A stretch of 64,000 bases of DNA, taken from Eshraghiella sp964405265. GTDB taxonomy: Bacteria; Bacillota; Clostridia; Lachnospirales; Lachnospiraceae. Numbering within the stretch: position 1 is the stretch's first letter; every line of letters starts with the position of its first letter. The position numbers and the translations under genes were made by a program. Below, in pieces: positions 50,929 to 59,437 of this stretch. The notes under the pieces were generated by a model. It searched no databases, was not told where the DNA came from, and saw only the letters and a list, made by a program, of their open reading frames with translations. The stretch is taken from the NCBI GenBank assembly GCA_964405265.1, contig CAYONC010000004.1:1-64000 (forward strand), in the 5' to 3' direction.

Positions 50929-51711
50929 ATGTTTGAAACAGGATATGATAAGTTTAAGGCAGATGTTTATGCAATGACTAAAATTGACCTTAACGCCTAC
51001 AAAGAAAAACAGATGAAGAGAAGAATTGATACTCTGATAACCAAACGGCGAATGAAAACATATGATGAATATGTTGCCGCACTCAGGGTCAATCCCGTGT
51101 ATTTTGATGAGTTTGTAAGCTATCTTACCATTAATGTATCGGAGTTTTACCGCAATCCTGAGCAATGGGAGCATCTTGAAAAGAAAATTATACCTGATTT
51201 ACTCAACAAGTTTGGTTACGGAATCAGAATATGGAGTGCGGCATGTTCAACCGGAGATGAACCGTATTCCCTTGTGATGCTTATGTCAAAATTTCTGCCG
51301 CTTAATAAAATACATATTATTGCTACTGATATTGATGAAAAAGTTATAGCAAAAGCAAAAATCGGAATATATGATAAATCAAGTCTTAAAGGGCTTCCCG
51401 GAGAATTTGTTGAAAAATATTTTGTTAAGCTTACAGAATCTTCGTACCGGATAAGTGAAGAAATTAAAAAATGTGTGGAATTCAAAAAATCCAATCTTCT
51501 CAAAGACCCGTATCCCACAGACTGTCACCTTATTGTATGCAGAAACGTTCTTATATATTTTACGGAAGAAGCAAAACTTGACGTATACCGTAAATTTAAC
51601 AGGGCACTTGTACCGGGAGGTATTCTGTTTGTGGGAAGTACCGAGCAGATAACCGGATACAGGGATATAAATTATATTTCTCCCAAGACTTTTTTCTATG
51701 AAAAGGTCTGA
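50929..51711 (+). CDS. cheR: CheR-type protein-glutamate O-methyltransferase
   Basis: The 260-residue enzyme uses S-adenosylmethionine to methylate chemoreceptor glutamates. It has the helical N-terminal domain (MKRRIDTLITKRRMKTYDEY) and the SAM domain with IRIWSAACSTGDEPYSLVML, IIATDIDEKVIAKAKIG and the CRNVLIYF motif near the substrate site. No other chemotaxis gene is nearby, so this is an orphan copy; it may act on a receptor encoded elsewhere. AAAAGGAG lies before the ATG at 50929; an in-frame ATG at 50899 lies in the terminator region and is unlikely. Confidence 0.93.
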   Translation: MFETGYDKFKADVYAMTKIDLNAYKEKQMKRRIDTLITKRRMKTYDEYVAALRVNPVYFDEFVSYLTINVSEFYRNPEQWEHLEKKIIPDLLNKFGYGIRIWSAACSTGDEPYSLVMLMSKFLPLNKIHIIATDIDEKVIAKAKIGIYDKSSLKGLPGEFVEKYFVKLTESSYRISEEIKKCVEFKKSNLLKDPYPTDCHLIVCRNVLIYFTEEAKLDVYRKFNRALVPGGILFVGSTEQITGYRDINYISPKTFFYEKV

Positions 51712-51719
51712 TTTACGGA

Positions 51720-52817
51720 TTATTTTCTGAATATATTATTGAATATATCGCCGCAGTAGCGTATTACGCTTTCCCTGTTATCAGTAAAATCCGGTATATA
51801 TTCAAAATAAGTTATTTTATCATAATAATCTATTTTAAAATATGGAGAAATCACCTCAGTGAACTGCGGAAGAAATATTCCGGTACGTCTGCTGTAACAG
51901 TTTGCGGCATTGGCTCTTGTACGGAAGTTCTTATCAACATAAAACGCCACGCTTTTATGTATTGATTCATCCTCGGCAGGAAGGTAATAATAATCTTTAT
52001 AGTTGCCGTAAAAATATTTAAGTTCACCCGTATAAGCAGTAATGGCAAGCTTAGCTGTATGTGCAGCGGCAGTCAGATAGAAAAAGTCACCTGCATAAGA
52101 GATTCTTTTCGGAAGAAATGCATCCAGTGCAAGCTCAATTATAACTTCTTTTTTCGGAGCACCCGAAATAGTAGATGTATCTTCAAGTGAAACAGACACA
52201 AAATCATACTGCCTGTTTAACAGACAGGAATAATTAATTACCGGAAGAATTTTTACCATACCGGTAATGTCATCATGATTGTGAAGAAGCAGAAGCTTCA
52301 GCATACCGTCATCTTTTTTCTTAAGATATTCATGATATATATTAATAAGTTCACCACCGGAATAACGGTCTGACCTTTCTGCTCCCATAAATTCCTCTAT
52401 TGTTTTCTGTTTAAGGTTTTCCAGTTTGAAAATGTTTTTAACAGGCTGTATAAACTTATATATGTCAAAGTTAACCATTCCGGAAAAATCACATGAAATG
52501 CCATGCAGCTCACTTTTTCTGATTATAAAAGGAATGTCAAAGACAGTGCCGTTATAATTTACAAGCGCCGAAAAATTCCTGCTGAAATCGAGAAAAGATG
52601 ATATTATTCCGGCTTCCGATTCCCTGTCATCCGCAAACCACTGGCGCAGCATATACCTGCTGCCGTCAAAATATACGGCACCAATAAGATACAGTGAAGA
52701 GGATGAAGGAGAAAATCCGGTTGTTTCTATGTCAAAATACAGTATCTTTTCTTCCGGCATATCAATCGGTCGGAAAAGAGTTCTGTCAAATGTTAATTCT
52801 TCATTAAAAATCTGCAT
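51720..52817 (-). CDS. RNase H-like 3'-5' exonuclease (YprB family)
   Basis: The 365-residue protein has a DnaQ-type RNase H-like domain in its first 210 residues: LYFDIETTGFSPSSSSLYLIGA (first Asp and Glu), LVNYNGTVFDIPFI (Asp) and LLLHNHDDITGMVKIL (His-x4-Asp-like block). This is the arrangement of YprB-family proteins, proposed nucleases whose biological role is undefined. The C-terminal half has no known domain. The ATG at 52817 has AAGGA upstream; an in-frame ATG at 52847 lacks a site and lies just downstream of a TATAAT box. It faces cheR, with only eight bases between stop codons. Confidence 0.82.
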   Translation of the reverse strand: MQIFNEELTFDRTLFRPIDMPEEKILYFDIETTGFSPSSSSLYLIGAVYFDGSRYMLRQWFADDRESEAGIISSFLDFSRNFSALVNYNGTVFDIPFIIRKSELHGISCDFSGMVNFDIYKFIQPVKNIFKLENLKQKTIEEFMGAERSDRYSGGELINIYHEYLKKKDDGMLKLLLLHNHDDITGMVKILPVINYSCLLNRQYDFVSVSLEDTSTISGAPKKEVIIELALDAFLPKRISYAGDFFYLTAAAHTAKLAITAYTGELKYFYGNYKDYYYLPAEDESIHKSVAFYVDKNFRTRANAANCYSRRTGIFLPQFTEVISPYFKIDYYDKITYFEYIPDFTDNRESVIRYCGDIFNNIFRK

Positions 52818-52944
52818 AATATCATTCCTTTGCACAAAATTAATCATATAGCTTTATTATACATGAAAAGGCAAAAAAATGTAGCTTTTTAATATAAAAA
52901 GTTATACAATTATAATAATTAAATCAGACGAGGAAGTGACTGAA

Positions 52945-54264
52945 ATGGCAATACTTACATTTAAAGGCGGTACACATCCGACGGACGGAAAATCAATGTC
53001 AGAAAATGAAGCAATAACCCTGCTTGAACCGGGGGACAGGCTTGTATTTCCGCTGTCACAGCATATAGGAGCACCCGCCGTACCTGTTGTGGCAGTAGGC
53101 GACAGAGTACTTGCAGGACAGAAAATAGCTGAAAAATCAGGATTTATTTCTGCCAATATACATTCTTCGGTTTCAGGAACCGTTAAATCATTTGAAAAAG
53201 TGCTTTTAGCGTCCGGAGGAAAAGCTGATTCCATAATTATAGAAAATGACGGCCTGTATGAGGAAGCTCCCGCATTTCATAATGCCAATCCTGAGGAGCT
53301 TACATCTGAAGAAATCATTAAAATAACAGAAGAAGCCGGAATAGTAGGAATGGGAGGAGCCGGATTCCCCACATCGGTAAAGCTCTCACCGAAGAATGCA
53401 GATGACATAGACACCGTTATAGTAAACGGTGCAGAATGTGAACCTTATCTGACTTCGGATTACCGCAGGATGATTGAACAGGGCGAGTTTCTTGTAAAAG
53501 GGCTTAAAGCCGTATTAAAGCTTTTTCCTAATGCAAAGGGATATTTCGGTATAGAAGACAATAAGCCGGAAGCGGTAAAAGTGATGCAGAAGCTTACCGT
53601 AAATGAAGAACGTATTGATGTTAAGATACTTAAAACCAAATATCCACAGGGAGGAGAAAGAAGCCTGATTTATGCCATAACAGGAAGAAAACTCAATTCC
53701 AAAAAGCTTCCGGCTGATGTGGGATGCATTGTTCACAATGTGGATACGATTCATGCAATTTATGAAGCCGTATATGAGGGCAGACCGCTTATAAGGAGAA
53801 TTGTCACGGTAACCGGCGACGTAATCCGTAATCCTAAGAACTTTGACGTGAGAATAGGAACAAGCGTAAGAGAGCTTGTTGATGCTGCCGGAGGATTTAA
53901 TACGGAACCTGAGAAAATAATTTCCGGAGGACCGATGATGGGATTTGCATTCTTTAATCTTGATGTGCCGGTTGTAAAGGGAACATCGGCAATTCTTGCA
54001 TTTTCAAAGGATGAAGTGGCAGAAAATGAAATTTCTCCGTGTATAAGATGCGGCAGATGTGCAGCGGCATGTCCGGAGCATCTGCTTCCGATGAAGCTTG
54101 CCGAAATGGCAGCCCATAATGATACGGAAGGCTTTAAGAAGCTTAACGGAACCGAATGTGTGGAATGCGGATGCTGTTCATATGTATGTCCTGCTAAGAG
54201 ACAGGTTACACAGTCCGTACGTTCAATGAAAAAAATCGTGATAGAAGAATCAAGAAAAAAATAG
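52945..54264 (+). CDS. rnfC: Rnf electron transport complex subunit RnfC
   Basis: The 439-residue subunit holds the NADH/FMN-binding part of the Rnf ferredoxin:NAD+ oxidoreductase. It has FKGGTHPTDGKSMSENE at the start, the GMGGAGFPTSVKL flavin/NADH motif, NGAECEPYLTSDYR and two ferredoxin motifs near the C-terminus: CIRCGRCAAACPEHLLP and CVECGCCSYVCPAKR. The ATG at 52945 is chosen over GTG 52936 because AGGAAG sits eight bases upstream. A TATAAT at 52911-52916 without a clear -35 box precedes it. First gene of rnfCDGEAB. Confidence 0.97.
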   Translation: MAILTFKGGTHPTDGKSMSENEAITLLEPGDRLVFPLSQHIGAPAVPVVAVGDRVLAGQKIAEKSGFISANIHSSVSGTVKSFEKVLLASGGKADSIIIENDGLYEEAPAFHNANPEELTSEEIIKITEEAGIVGMGGAGFPTSVKLSPKNADDIDTVIVNGAECEPYLTSDYRRMIEQGEFLVKGLKAVLKLFPNAKGYFGIEDNKPEAVKVMQKLTVNEERIDVKILKTKYPQGGERSLIYAITGRKLNSKKLPADVGCIVHNVDTIHAIYEAVYEGRPLIRRIVTVTGDVIRNPKNFDVRIGTSVRELVDAAGGFNTEPEKIISGGPMMGFAFFNLDVPVVKGTSAILAFSKDEVAENEISPCIRCGRCAAACPEHLLPMKLAEMAAHNDTEGFKKLNGTECVECGCCSYVCPAKRQVTQSVRSMKKIVIEESRKK

Positions 54265-54273
54265 GAGGCACAT

Positions 54274-55224
54274 ATGGAAGATAAGTTACTGAATGTTTCA
54301 GCCACACCTCATGTGCGTGATAAATCATCAACAAAAAGAATAATGACGGATGTATGTATTGCATTACTGCCGGCGTGTGCATTCGGAATATATAATTTCG
54401 GATTAAGGGCACTGCTTGTTCTTGCGGTATCAGTTACATCATGTCTGCTGTTTGAATATATATACCAGACGCTGATGCATAAAAAGGTTACGGTAACGGA
54501 TATGAGTGCAATAGTTACGGGACTTCTTCTCGGAATGAACCTGCCTCCGACGATACCGCTTTGGATGGTTGTGTTGGGAAGTGCATTTGCGATTATTATC
54601 GTTAAACAGCTCTTTGGAGGTCTTGGACAGAATTTTATGAATCCGGCTCTTGGAGCAAGGTGCTTTCTTCTCATATCATTTGCAAAGAGAATGACGGAAT
54701 TCACATATGACGGTATTACGGGTGCAACACCGCTTTATTCCTTAAAAGCAGGTGAAAGCGTGGATTTGTTAAGAATGTTTCTCGGAACCACGGGAGGAAC
54801 AATCGGTGAAACGTGTACGGCAGCACTCCTTGCCGGCGGTCTGTATCTCATTATACGACGTGTTATAGTACCGACAATTCCGCTTGTATATATCGGAACA
54901 TTTTCCGCTTTTGTACTGATATTCGAAGGACACGGCTTTGACATGGAATATCTTGCGGCACATCTATGCGGCGGCGGACTTATGCTCGGAGCATTTTTCA
55001 TGGCAACCGATTATGTTACGTCACCGGTAACACCATGGGGGAAGGTAATCTTTGGTGTAATACTCGGACTCCTGACAGGTCTGTTCAGAATATTCGGTAA
55101 TTCTGCTGAAGGCGTATCGTATGCCATTATAATAAGCAATCTTTTGGTGCCTCTTATTGAAAAAATAACCGTGCCTAAAGCATTCGGAACAGAAAAAATC
55201 AAAAAAAGGGAGGTATCACAATGA
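54274..55224 (+). CDS. rnfD: Rnf electron transport complex subunit RnfD
   Basis: The 316-residue membrane subunit has about nine to ten helices. The FMN-attachment threonine lies in YDGITGATPLYSLK (S/T-G-A-T-P-L motif, about residue 153), the site where ApbE links flavin covalently. LGQNFMNPALGARCFLL and FFMATDYVTSPVTPWGK are family hallmarks. It takes part in electron transfer and Na+ (or H+) translocation. AGGAGG precedes the ATG and the stop codon overlaps rnfG. Confidence 0.97.
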   Translation: MEDKLLNVSATPHVRDKSSTKRIMTDVCIALLPACAFGIYNFGLRALLVLAVSVTSCLLFEYIYQTLMHKKVTVTDMSAIVTGLLLGMNLPPTIPLWMVVLGSAFAIIIVKQLFGGLGQNFMNPALGARCFLLISFAKRMTEFTYDGITGATPLYSLKAGESVDLLRMFLGTTGGTIGETCTAALLAGGLYLIIRRVIVPTIPLVYIGTFSAFVLIFEGHGFDMEYLAAHLCGGGLMLGAFFMATDYVTSPVTPWGKVIFGVILGLLTGLFRIFGNSAEGVSYAIIISNLLVPLIEKITVPKAFGTEKIKKREVSQ

Positions 55225-55829
55225 AGAAAATAATTAAAGATACCCTTGCCCTGTTTCTCATAACGGTTATTTCGGGGCTTTTGCTCGGACTTGTATATAA
55301 GGTTACCAAGGAGCCGATTGAACGCAAAAATGAAGAGACAAAATTAAATGCCTATAAAAGTGTTTTCACAAGCCTTGACCGTACGGAGCTTTTTCCGGAT
55401 GAACTTATGACAAAAGCACAGGATGCCGTGGATGAAGGGAAGCTTTCATGCGTTACACTTGATGAAGCAGTAAAAGTATATGATGCAGATGACTCTTATC
55501 TCGGAATGATTATAACGGTTACGGATTCATGCGGTTACGGCGGTGACATCAGGATGACGGTGGGAATTGATTCACAGGGAGTCATAACGGGACTTGAATT
55601 TCTTGAAATAAATGAAACGGCAGGACTTGGAATGAAAGCAAAGGATGCATCATTCAGGGAGCAGTTTGCCGGAATGAAGACGGAGTATGTCATATGCGGC
55701 GGAAATACGGGTGCTGCAGGCGAATATGACGCAATAAGCAGTGCAACAATAACGTCTTTAGCTGTCGGTGATGGCGTAAACGGTGCGCTGATTTGTTACA
55801 GAACGTTAGGAGGTGCCGCTGATGAATAA
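55221..55829 (+). CDS. rnfG: Rnf electron transport complex subunit RnfG
   Basis: The 202-residue subunit has one N-terminal membrane helix (about 6-27) and an outside FMN-binding domain, with YGGDIRMTVGID and LEINETAGLGMKAKD. The flavinylation motif SSATITS (about residue 174) holds the threonine for covalent FMN. It starts within the rnfD stop codon (ATGA) and overlaps rnfE by eight bases. No apbE gene, needed for flavin attachment, lies in this window. Confidence 0.96.
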   Translation: MKKIIKDTLALFLITVISGLLLGLVYKVTKEPIERKNEETKLNAYKSVFTSLDRTELFPDELMTKAQDAVDEGKLSCVTLDEAVKVYDADDSYLGMIITVTDSCGYGGDIRMTVGIDSQGVITGLEFLEINETAGLGMKAKDASFREQFAGMKTEYVICGGNTGAAGEYDAISSATITSLAVGDGVNGALICYRTLGGAADE

Positions 55830-56535
55830 GTATGTTGAACGTTTGTATAATGGAATAATAAAAGAAAATCCTACATTTGTTCTGACACTCGGAATGTGCC
55901 CTACGCTTGCCGTTACCACATCCGCAGTTAACGGTGCCGGAATGGGACTTGCATCAATGGTAGTTCTTGCGTTAAGCAATATGATGATTTCAATGCTGAG
56001 AAAATTTATCCCGGACAGAGTAAGAATGCCGGCATATATTGTTGTCGTGGCATCATTTGTAACCATTGTACAGTTTCTTATGCAGGCATATCTGCCGGCG
56101 TCGCTTAATGAATCACTTGGTATATATATACCACTCATTGTTGTCAACTGTATAATCCTCGGACGTGCAGAGAGTTATGCTTCCAAGAATCCGCCGTTGC
56201 TTTCACTGTTTGACGGAATCGGTATGGGACTCGGATTCACAATGGCACTTACACTGTTGGGAATGTTCAGGGAAATATTAGGAGCAGGTACCGTTTTCGG
56301 ATACAGCTTTATGTCTGCAGATAACCCTACAAGCTTTGAGCCTGCAGCGATTTTTGTAATGGCACCGGGAGCATTTTTTGTTCTTGCGTTCCTTGTGGCA
56401 CTTATGAACAGGATAAAAGCAAAAAAAGGAAAACCTGTTAATGATATATGCAGAAATGAAGGCTGCATGAGCTGTACAAATACTGCCTGCGGCGGAAAAT
56501 GCAGTGCTGCCCGTGAAGTAAAGGAGGATGAATAA
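55822..56535 (+). CDS. rnfE: Rnf electron transport complex subunit RnfE with cysteine-rich tail
   Basis: The 237-residue membrane subunit has six helices and RnfE landmarks: NPTFVLTLGMCPTLAVTTSA, IPLIVVNCIILGRAESYA and DGIGMGLGFTMALTLLGM. After the last helix it carries an unusual tail containing CRNEGCMSCTNTACGGKC (five cysteines in eighteen residues), which could hold a metal or iron-sulfur site on the cytoplasmic side. AGGAGG precedes the ATG at 55822; a GTG at 55813 overlaps it. rnfA starts inside its stop codon. Confidence 0.95.
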   Translation: MNKYVERLYNGIIKENPTFVLTLGMCPTLAVTTSAVNGAGMGLASMVVLALSNMMISMLRKFIPDRVRMPAYIVVVASFVTIVQFLMQAYLPASLNESLGIYIPLIVVNCIILGRAESYASKNPPLLSLFDGIGMGLGFTMALTLLGMFREILGAGTVFGYSFMSADNPTSFEPAAIFVMAPGAFFVLAFLVALMNRIKAKKGKPVNDICRNEGCMSCTNTACGGKCSAAREVKEDE

Positions 56536-57110
56536 TGAAAACACTTTTACTGATAGCCATAAGCTCCGCACTTGTTAACAACGTTGTATTAAGCCAGTTC
56601 CTTGGTCTCTGTCCGTTCCTTGGCGTTTCAAAAAAAATAAAAACGGCATCAGGAATGGGCGCAGCGGTAATATTTGTCATTACGATATCATCATTTCTTG
56701 CAAGCGTAATATATGAATATATTCTTGTACCGTTAAATATTACTTACCTGAATACCATTGTATTTATTCTTGTAATTGCGGCACTTGTTCAGTTTGTGGA
56801 AATGGTATTGAAAAAGCTGAGTCCTTCACTGTATAAGGCACTGGGTGTGTATCTTCCGCTTATTACAACCAACTGTGCCGTTCTGGGTGTTGCACTTACC
56901 AATGTATCAAAATCCTATGATGTACTTACGTCAACCGTAAACGGATTTGCAACTGCTGCCGGTTTTACCATATCAATAATAATACTTGCCGGTATAAGAG
57001 AAAGGACAGAACACAATGATATTCCGGAACCGTTTAAAGGAATGCCTATAACCCTGATAACAGCCGGACTTATGGCCATTGCCTTTATAGGCTTTTCAGG
57101 AATAATATAA
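56535..57110 (+). CDS. rnfA: Rnf electron transport complex subunit RnfA
   Basis: The 191-residue membrane subunit has six helices and the conserved VNNVVLSQFLGLCPFLGVS near its start, then YLPLITTNCAVLGVAL. The two conserved cysteines in these motifs coordinate an intramembrane iron-sulfur cluster with RnfE in the known structures. The start overlaps the rnfE stop codon (TAATG). Confidence 0.97.
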   Translation: MKTLLLIAISSALVNNVVLSQFLGLCPFLGVSKKIKTASGMGAAVIFVITISSFLASVIYEYILVPLNITYLNTIVFILVIAALVQFVEMVLKKLSPSLYKALGVYLPLITTNCAVLGVALTNVSKSYDVLTSTVNGFATAAGFTISIIILAGIRERTEHNDIPEPFKGMPITLITAGLMAIAFIGFSGII

Positions 57111-57126
57111 GAAAGGAGCATTATCG

Positions 57127-57918
57127 ATGACGGGAATAATTACAGCTGCCGCAATAGTCGGCGGAACAGGTATAATCATCGGACTGTTCTTAGGGCTTTC
57201 AGGTGAAAAACTGAAAGTAAAAGTCAACGAAAAAGAAGCTGCCGTCCGGGAAGAACTTCCGGGAAGCAACTGCGGCGGATGCGGGTATGCCGGATGCGAT
57301 TCGCTTGCAAAAGCCATTGCGGAAGGTGAAGCACCGCCTGACCGCTGTCCGGTAAGCAGTGCTGAAGCAAAAAAGAAAATCGCCGAAATCATGGGTGTAA
57401 CCGTAGGCGACAGTGTACGGTCTGCCGCATTTGTAAAATGTTCGGGAAACTGCGATGCTGCAAAAAATGACTATGAATATCATGGCATAAAAGACTGCCG
57501 TATGGCGGCACTTGCACCAAACGGCGGACCAAAAGCCTGTGATTACGGATGTCTCGGTTTTGGTTCGTGTGTTTCCGTATGTGATTTTAATGCCATAAAA
57601 ATAGAAAACGGTGTTGCAGTCATAGATACGGCTCTGTGTACGGGCTGTATGAAATGTGTAAAAATTTGCCCTAAACACATTATAGAAATAAAGCCGGTAA
57701 ATGGTACGGCAGGTGTAATATGCTCATCACACGATAAAGGGAAAGCTGTGATGGATGTATGTAAAAACGGCTGTATCGGATGTACACTCTGTGAAAAACA
57801 ATGTGAATACGGCGCCATAACCATGGAAAATAATCTTCCGGTATTTGATTATTCTAAATGTACAGGATGTGGAAAATGTGTTGAAAAATGCCCTAAAAAA
57901 GTTATTAAAATATCATAA
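57127..57918 (+). CDS. rnfB: Rnf electron transport complex subunit RnfB
   Basis: The 263-residue ferredoxin-like subunit has an N-terminal membrane helix (about 2-22), the Rnf CGGCGYAGCDS cluster motif and further cysteine motifs, including CDYGCLGFGSCVSVCDF, CTGCMKCVKICPK, CIGCTLCEKQCEYG and CTGCGKCVEKCPK. It receives electrons from reduced ferredoxin. It ends the core rnf operon; the small NusG-II gene follows after seven bases. Confidence 0.97.
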   Translation: MTGIITAAAIVGGTGIIIGLFLGLSGEKLKVKVNEKEAAVREELPGSNCGGCGYAGCDSLAKAIAEGEAPPDRCPVSSAEAKKKIAEIMGVTVGDSVRSAAFVKCSGNCDAAKNDYEYHGIKDCRMAALAPNGGPKACDYGCLGFGSCVSVCDFNAIKIENGVAVIDTALCTGCMKCVKICPKHIIEIKPVNGTAGVICSSHDKGKAVMDVCKNGCIGCTLCEKQCEYGAITMENNLPVFDYSKCTGCGKCVEKCPKKVIKIS

Positions 57919-57925
57919 ATGGGAT

Positions 57926-58270
57926 ATGATTTTATGCATGGCTTTAGTTACCGTTGCCGTATTCCTTCTGATTATTTTTAATAAAAGCCGGAAGGACGGC
58001 ACGTATGTCAGAATAGAACAAAACGGAAAAGTCGTTGCCGAATATTCTCTTTCAGAGGATGGTGAATACGAACTTACTTCTTTTTACGGCAGCAATACTC
58101 TTGTAATAGAAAACGGAACGGCATATGTTAAGGAATCCACATGCAGGGATCATATATGTGAAAAAATGGGTCCCGTCAGTAAAAACGGTGAAATGATAAT
58201 ATGTATTCCTAACAAGTTGTTTATTAAAATTGTGTCCGGCAGGGAGGCGGAATATGATGCGGTATCGTGA
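57926..58270 (+). CDS. NusG domain II-containing protein
   Basis: The 114-residue protein has an N-terminal membrane helix (ILCMALVTVAVFLLIIF, about 2-19) and an outside NusG-II domain with VRIEQNGKVVAEYSLSEDG and the conserved ESTCRDHICEKMGPVS cysteine pair. ECF-linked and flavin-based electron transport loci often carry such a protein, but its role is unknown. The frame runs further upstream inside rnfB; I choose ATG 57926 after the rnfB stop codon. It overlaps the next gene by 17 bases. Confidence 0.83.
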   Translation: MILCMALVTVAVFLLIIFNKSRKDGTYVRIEQNGKVVAEYSLSEDGEYELTSFYGSNTLVIENGTAYVKESTCRDHICEKMGPVSKNGEMIICIPNKLFIKIVSGREAEYDAVS

Positions 58271-58781
58271 AAAATTTGCCGGAAGTGATATAGCACTTTA
58301 CGGAATGTTCATAAGCATATCACTTGTGCTGTCATATCTTGAATCATTGATTCCGATGCCTTTTCCTGTACCGGGAATAAAGCTTGGACTTGCCAATGTC
58401 ATAATAATATGGCTTATGTATGAAATGGGAATCAGAGCTGCGGTAACGGTAAGCCTCCTGAGAGTCTTACTTTCTGCAATAATGTTTGGAAATATATATT
58501 CTGCCATATTCAGTTTTGCAGGAGCCGTATGCAGTCTTCTCATAATGATACTGCTTAAAAAAGTGACACCGCTGTCAACCGTCGGAGTAAGCATATCAGG
58601 TGCCGTATTTCATAATGCTGCACAGATACTGGTTGCAGTCATTATACTTGAAAACGGCATGGTAGCATATTATCTGCCGTATCTGGTAATCAGCGGTATA
58701 ATAACGGGTATTCTTATCGGTATTCTCGGCGGAATATTATGCAGGAAAATAAAAATATTGCAAACAAATGTTCGTACATGA
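58254..58781 (+). CDS. Gx transporter family protein (heptaprenyl diphosphate synthase component I-like)
   Basis: The 175-residue membrane protein has about five or six helices and the family pattern SYLESLIPMPFPVPGIKLGLANV near residue 25, typical of Gx transporters (Pfam Hpre_diP_synt_I), a group of ECF-type substrate-binding components. AGGGAGG lies six bases before ATG 58254. It follows the NusG-II gene directly after rnf, an arrangement common in Clostridia; substrates have been suggested from genomic context but not shown. The end of the gene carries the ruvA promoter. Confidence 0.85.
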   Translation: MMRYREKFAGSDIALYGMFISISLVLSYLESLIPMPFPVPGIKLGLANVIIIWLMYEMGIRAAVTVSLLRVLLSAIMFGNIYSAIFSFAGAVCSLLIMILLKKVTPLSTVGVSISGAVFHNAAQILVAVIILENGMVAYYLPYLVISGIITGILIGILGGILCRKIKILQTNVRT

Positions 58782-58787
58782 TATAAT
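58758..58787 (+). promoter_or_regulatory. ruvA promoter with embedded LexA (SOS) box
   Basis: TTGCAA (58758-58763), an 18-base spacer and TATAAT (58782-58787) form a promoter. Inside it, CAAACAAATGTTCG (58761-58774) matches the Bacillus/Clostridium LexA consensus CGAACRNRYGTTYG with one mismatch. LexA bound there would block the -35 region, so ruvAB is probably induced by DNA damage. The site overlaps the end of the upstream gene. Confidence 0.75.
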
Positions 58788-58817
58788 TACTTAAAAAGAA
58801 CAGGTGCAGGTACGTTT

Positions 58818-59420
58818 ATGATAGGTTACATTACAGGTGAATATACTGAATCGGATGATAATTTCATTATTGTGGAAGCATATGGTGTCGGTTATGAAAT
58901 TATGGTTCCGGCATCAATTATTCCAAGGCTTCCTGTGTACGGAAGCAGGGTGAAGATTTATACATATCAGAATGTCAGGGAAGATGCACTGGATTTGTAT
59001 GGATTTCTTACTAAGGATGATTTGTATATTTTTAAATTACTTATAACAGTGAACGGAATTGGTCCCAAGGGGGCATTAAGCATTCTTTCTTACATATCCC
59101 CTGATGAACTTCGTATGGCAGTTATATCGGATGACGTAAAAAGAATACAGTCAGCACCGGGAATCGGTATTAAGACAGCCCAAAAGCTTATAATTGAACT
59201 TAAGGACAGGATTAAATCAGAAGATATTATATATCACCGGGATAATGTTACGGACGGGAATATGTCAATGACAGTCAGGGATGAAGCTGTTGAAGCACTT
59301 TCTGCATTGGGATATACGCCTTCTGAAGCAATGAAGGCAGTCAGGGATGTTGCCGTAACGGATGATATGGGAAGTGAAGATATTTTGAAGCAGGCATTAA
59401 AGAGGCTTGCATTTATGTAG
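58818..59420 (+). CDS. ruvA: Holliday junction branch migration protein RuvA
   Basis: The 200-residue protein forms the tetramer that binds four-way junctions. It has an OB-fold N-terminus (MIGYITGEYTES), helix-hairpin-helix motifs (LITVNGIGPKGALSILSYI and APGIGIKTAQKLIIELKD) and a C-terminal three-helix domain (EAVEALSALGYTPSEAMKAV) that contacts RuvB. GGTGCAGG lies upstream of the ATG. It is encoded with ruvB. Confidence 0.97.
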   Translation: MIGYITGEYTESDDNFIIVEAYGVGYEIMVPASIIPRLPVYGSRVKIYTYQNVREDALDLYGFLTKDDLYIFKLLITVNGIGPKGALSILSYISPDELRMAVISDDVKRIQSAPGIGIKTAQKLIIELKDRIKSEDIIYHRDNVTDGNMSMTVRDEAVEALSALGYTPSEAMKAVRDVAVTDDMGSEDILKQALKRLAFM

Positions 59421-59437
59421 ATTACAGGTATCGTGAT

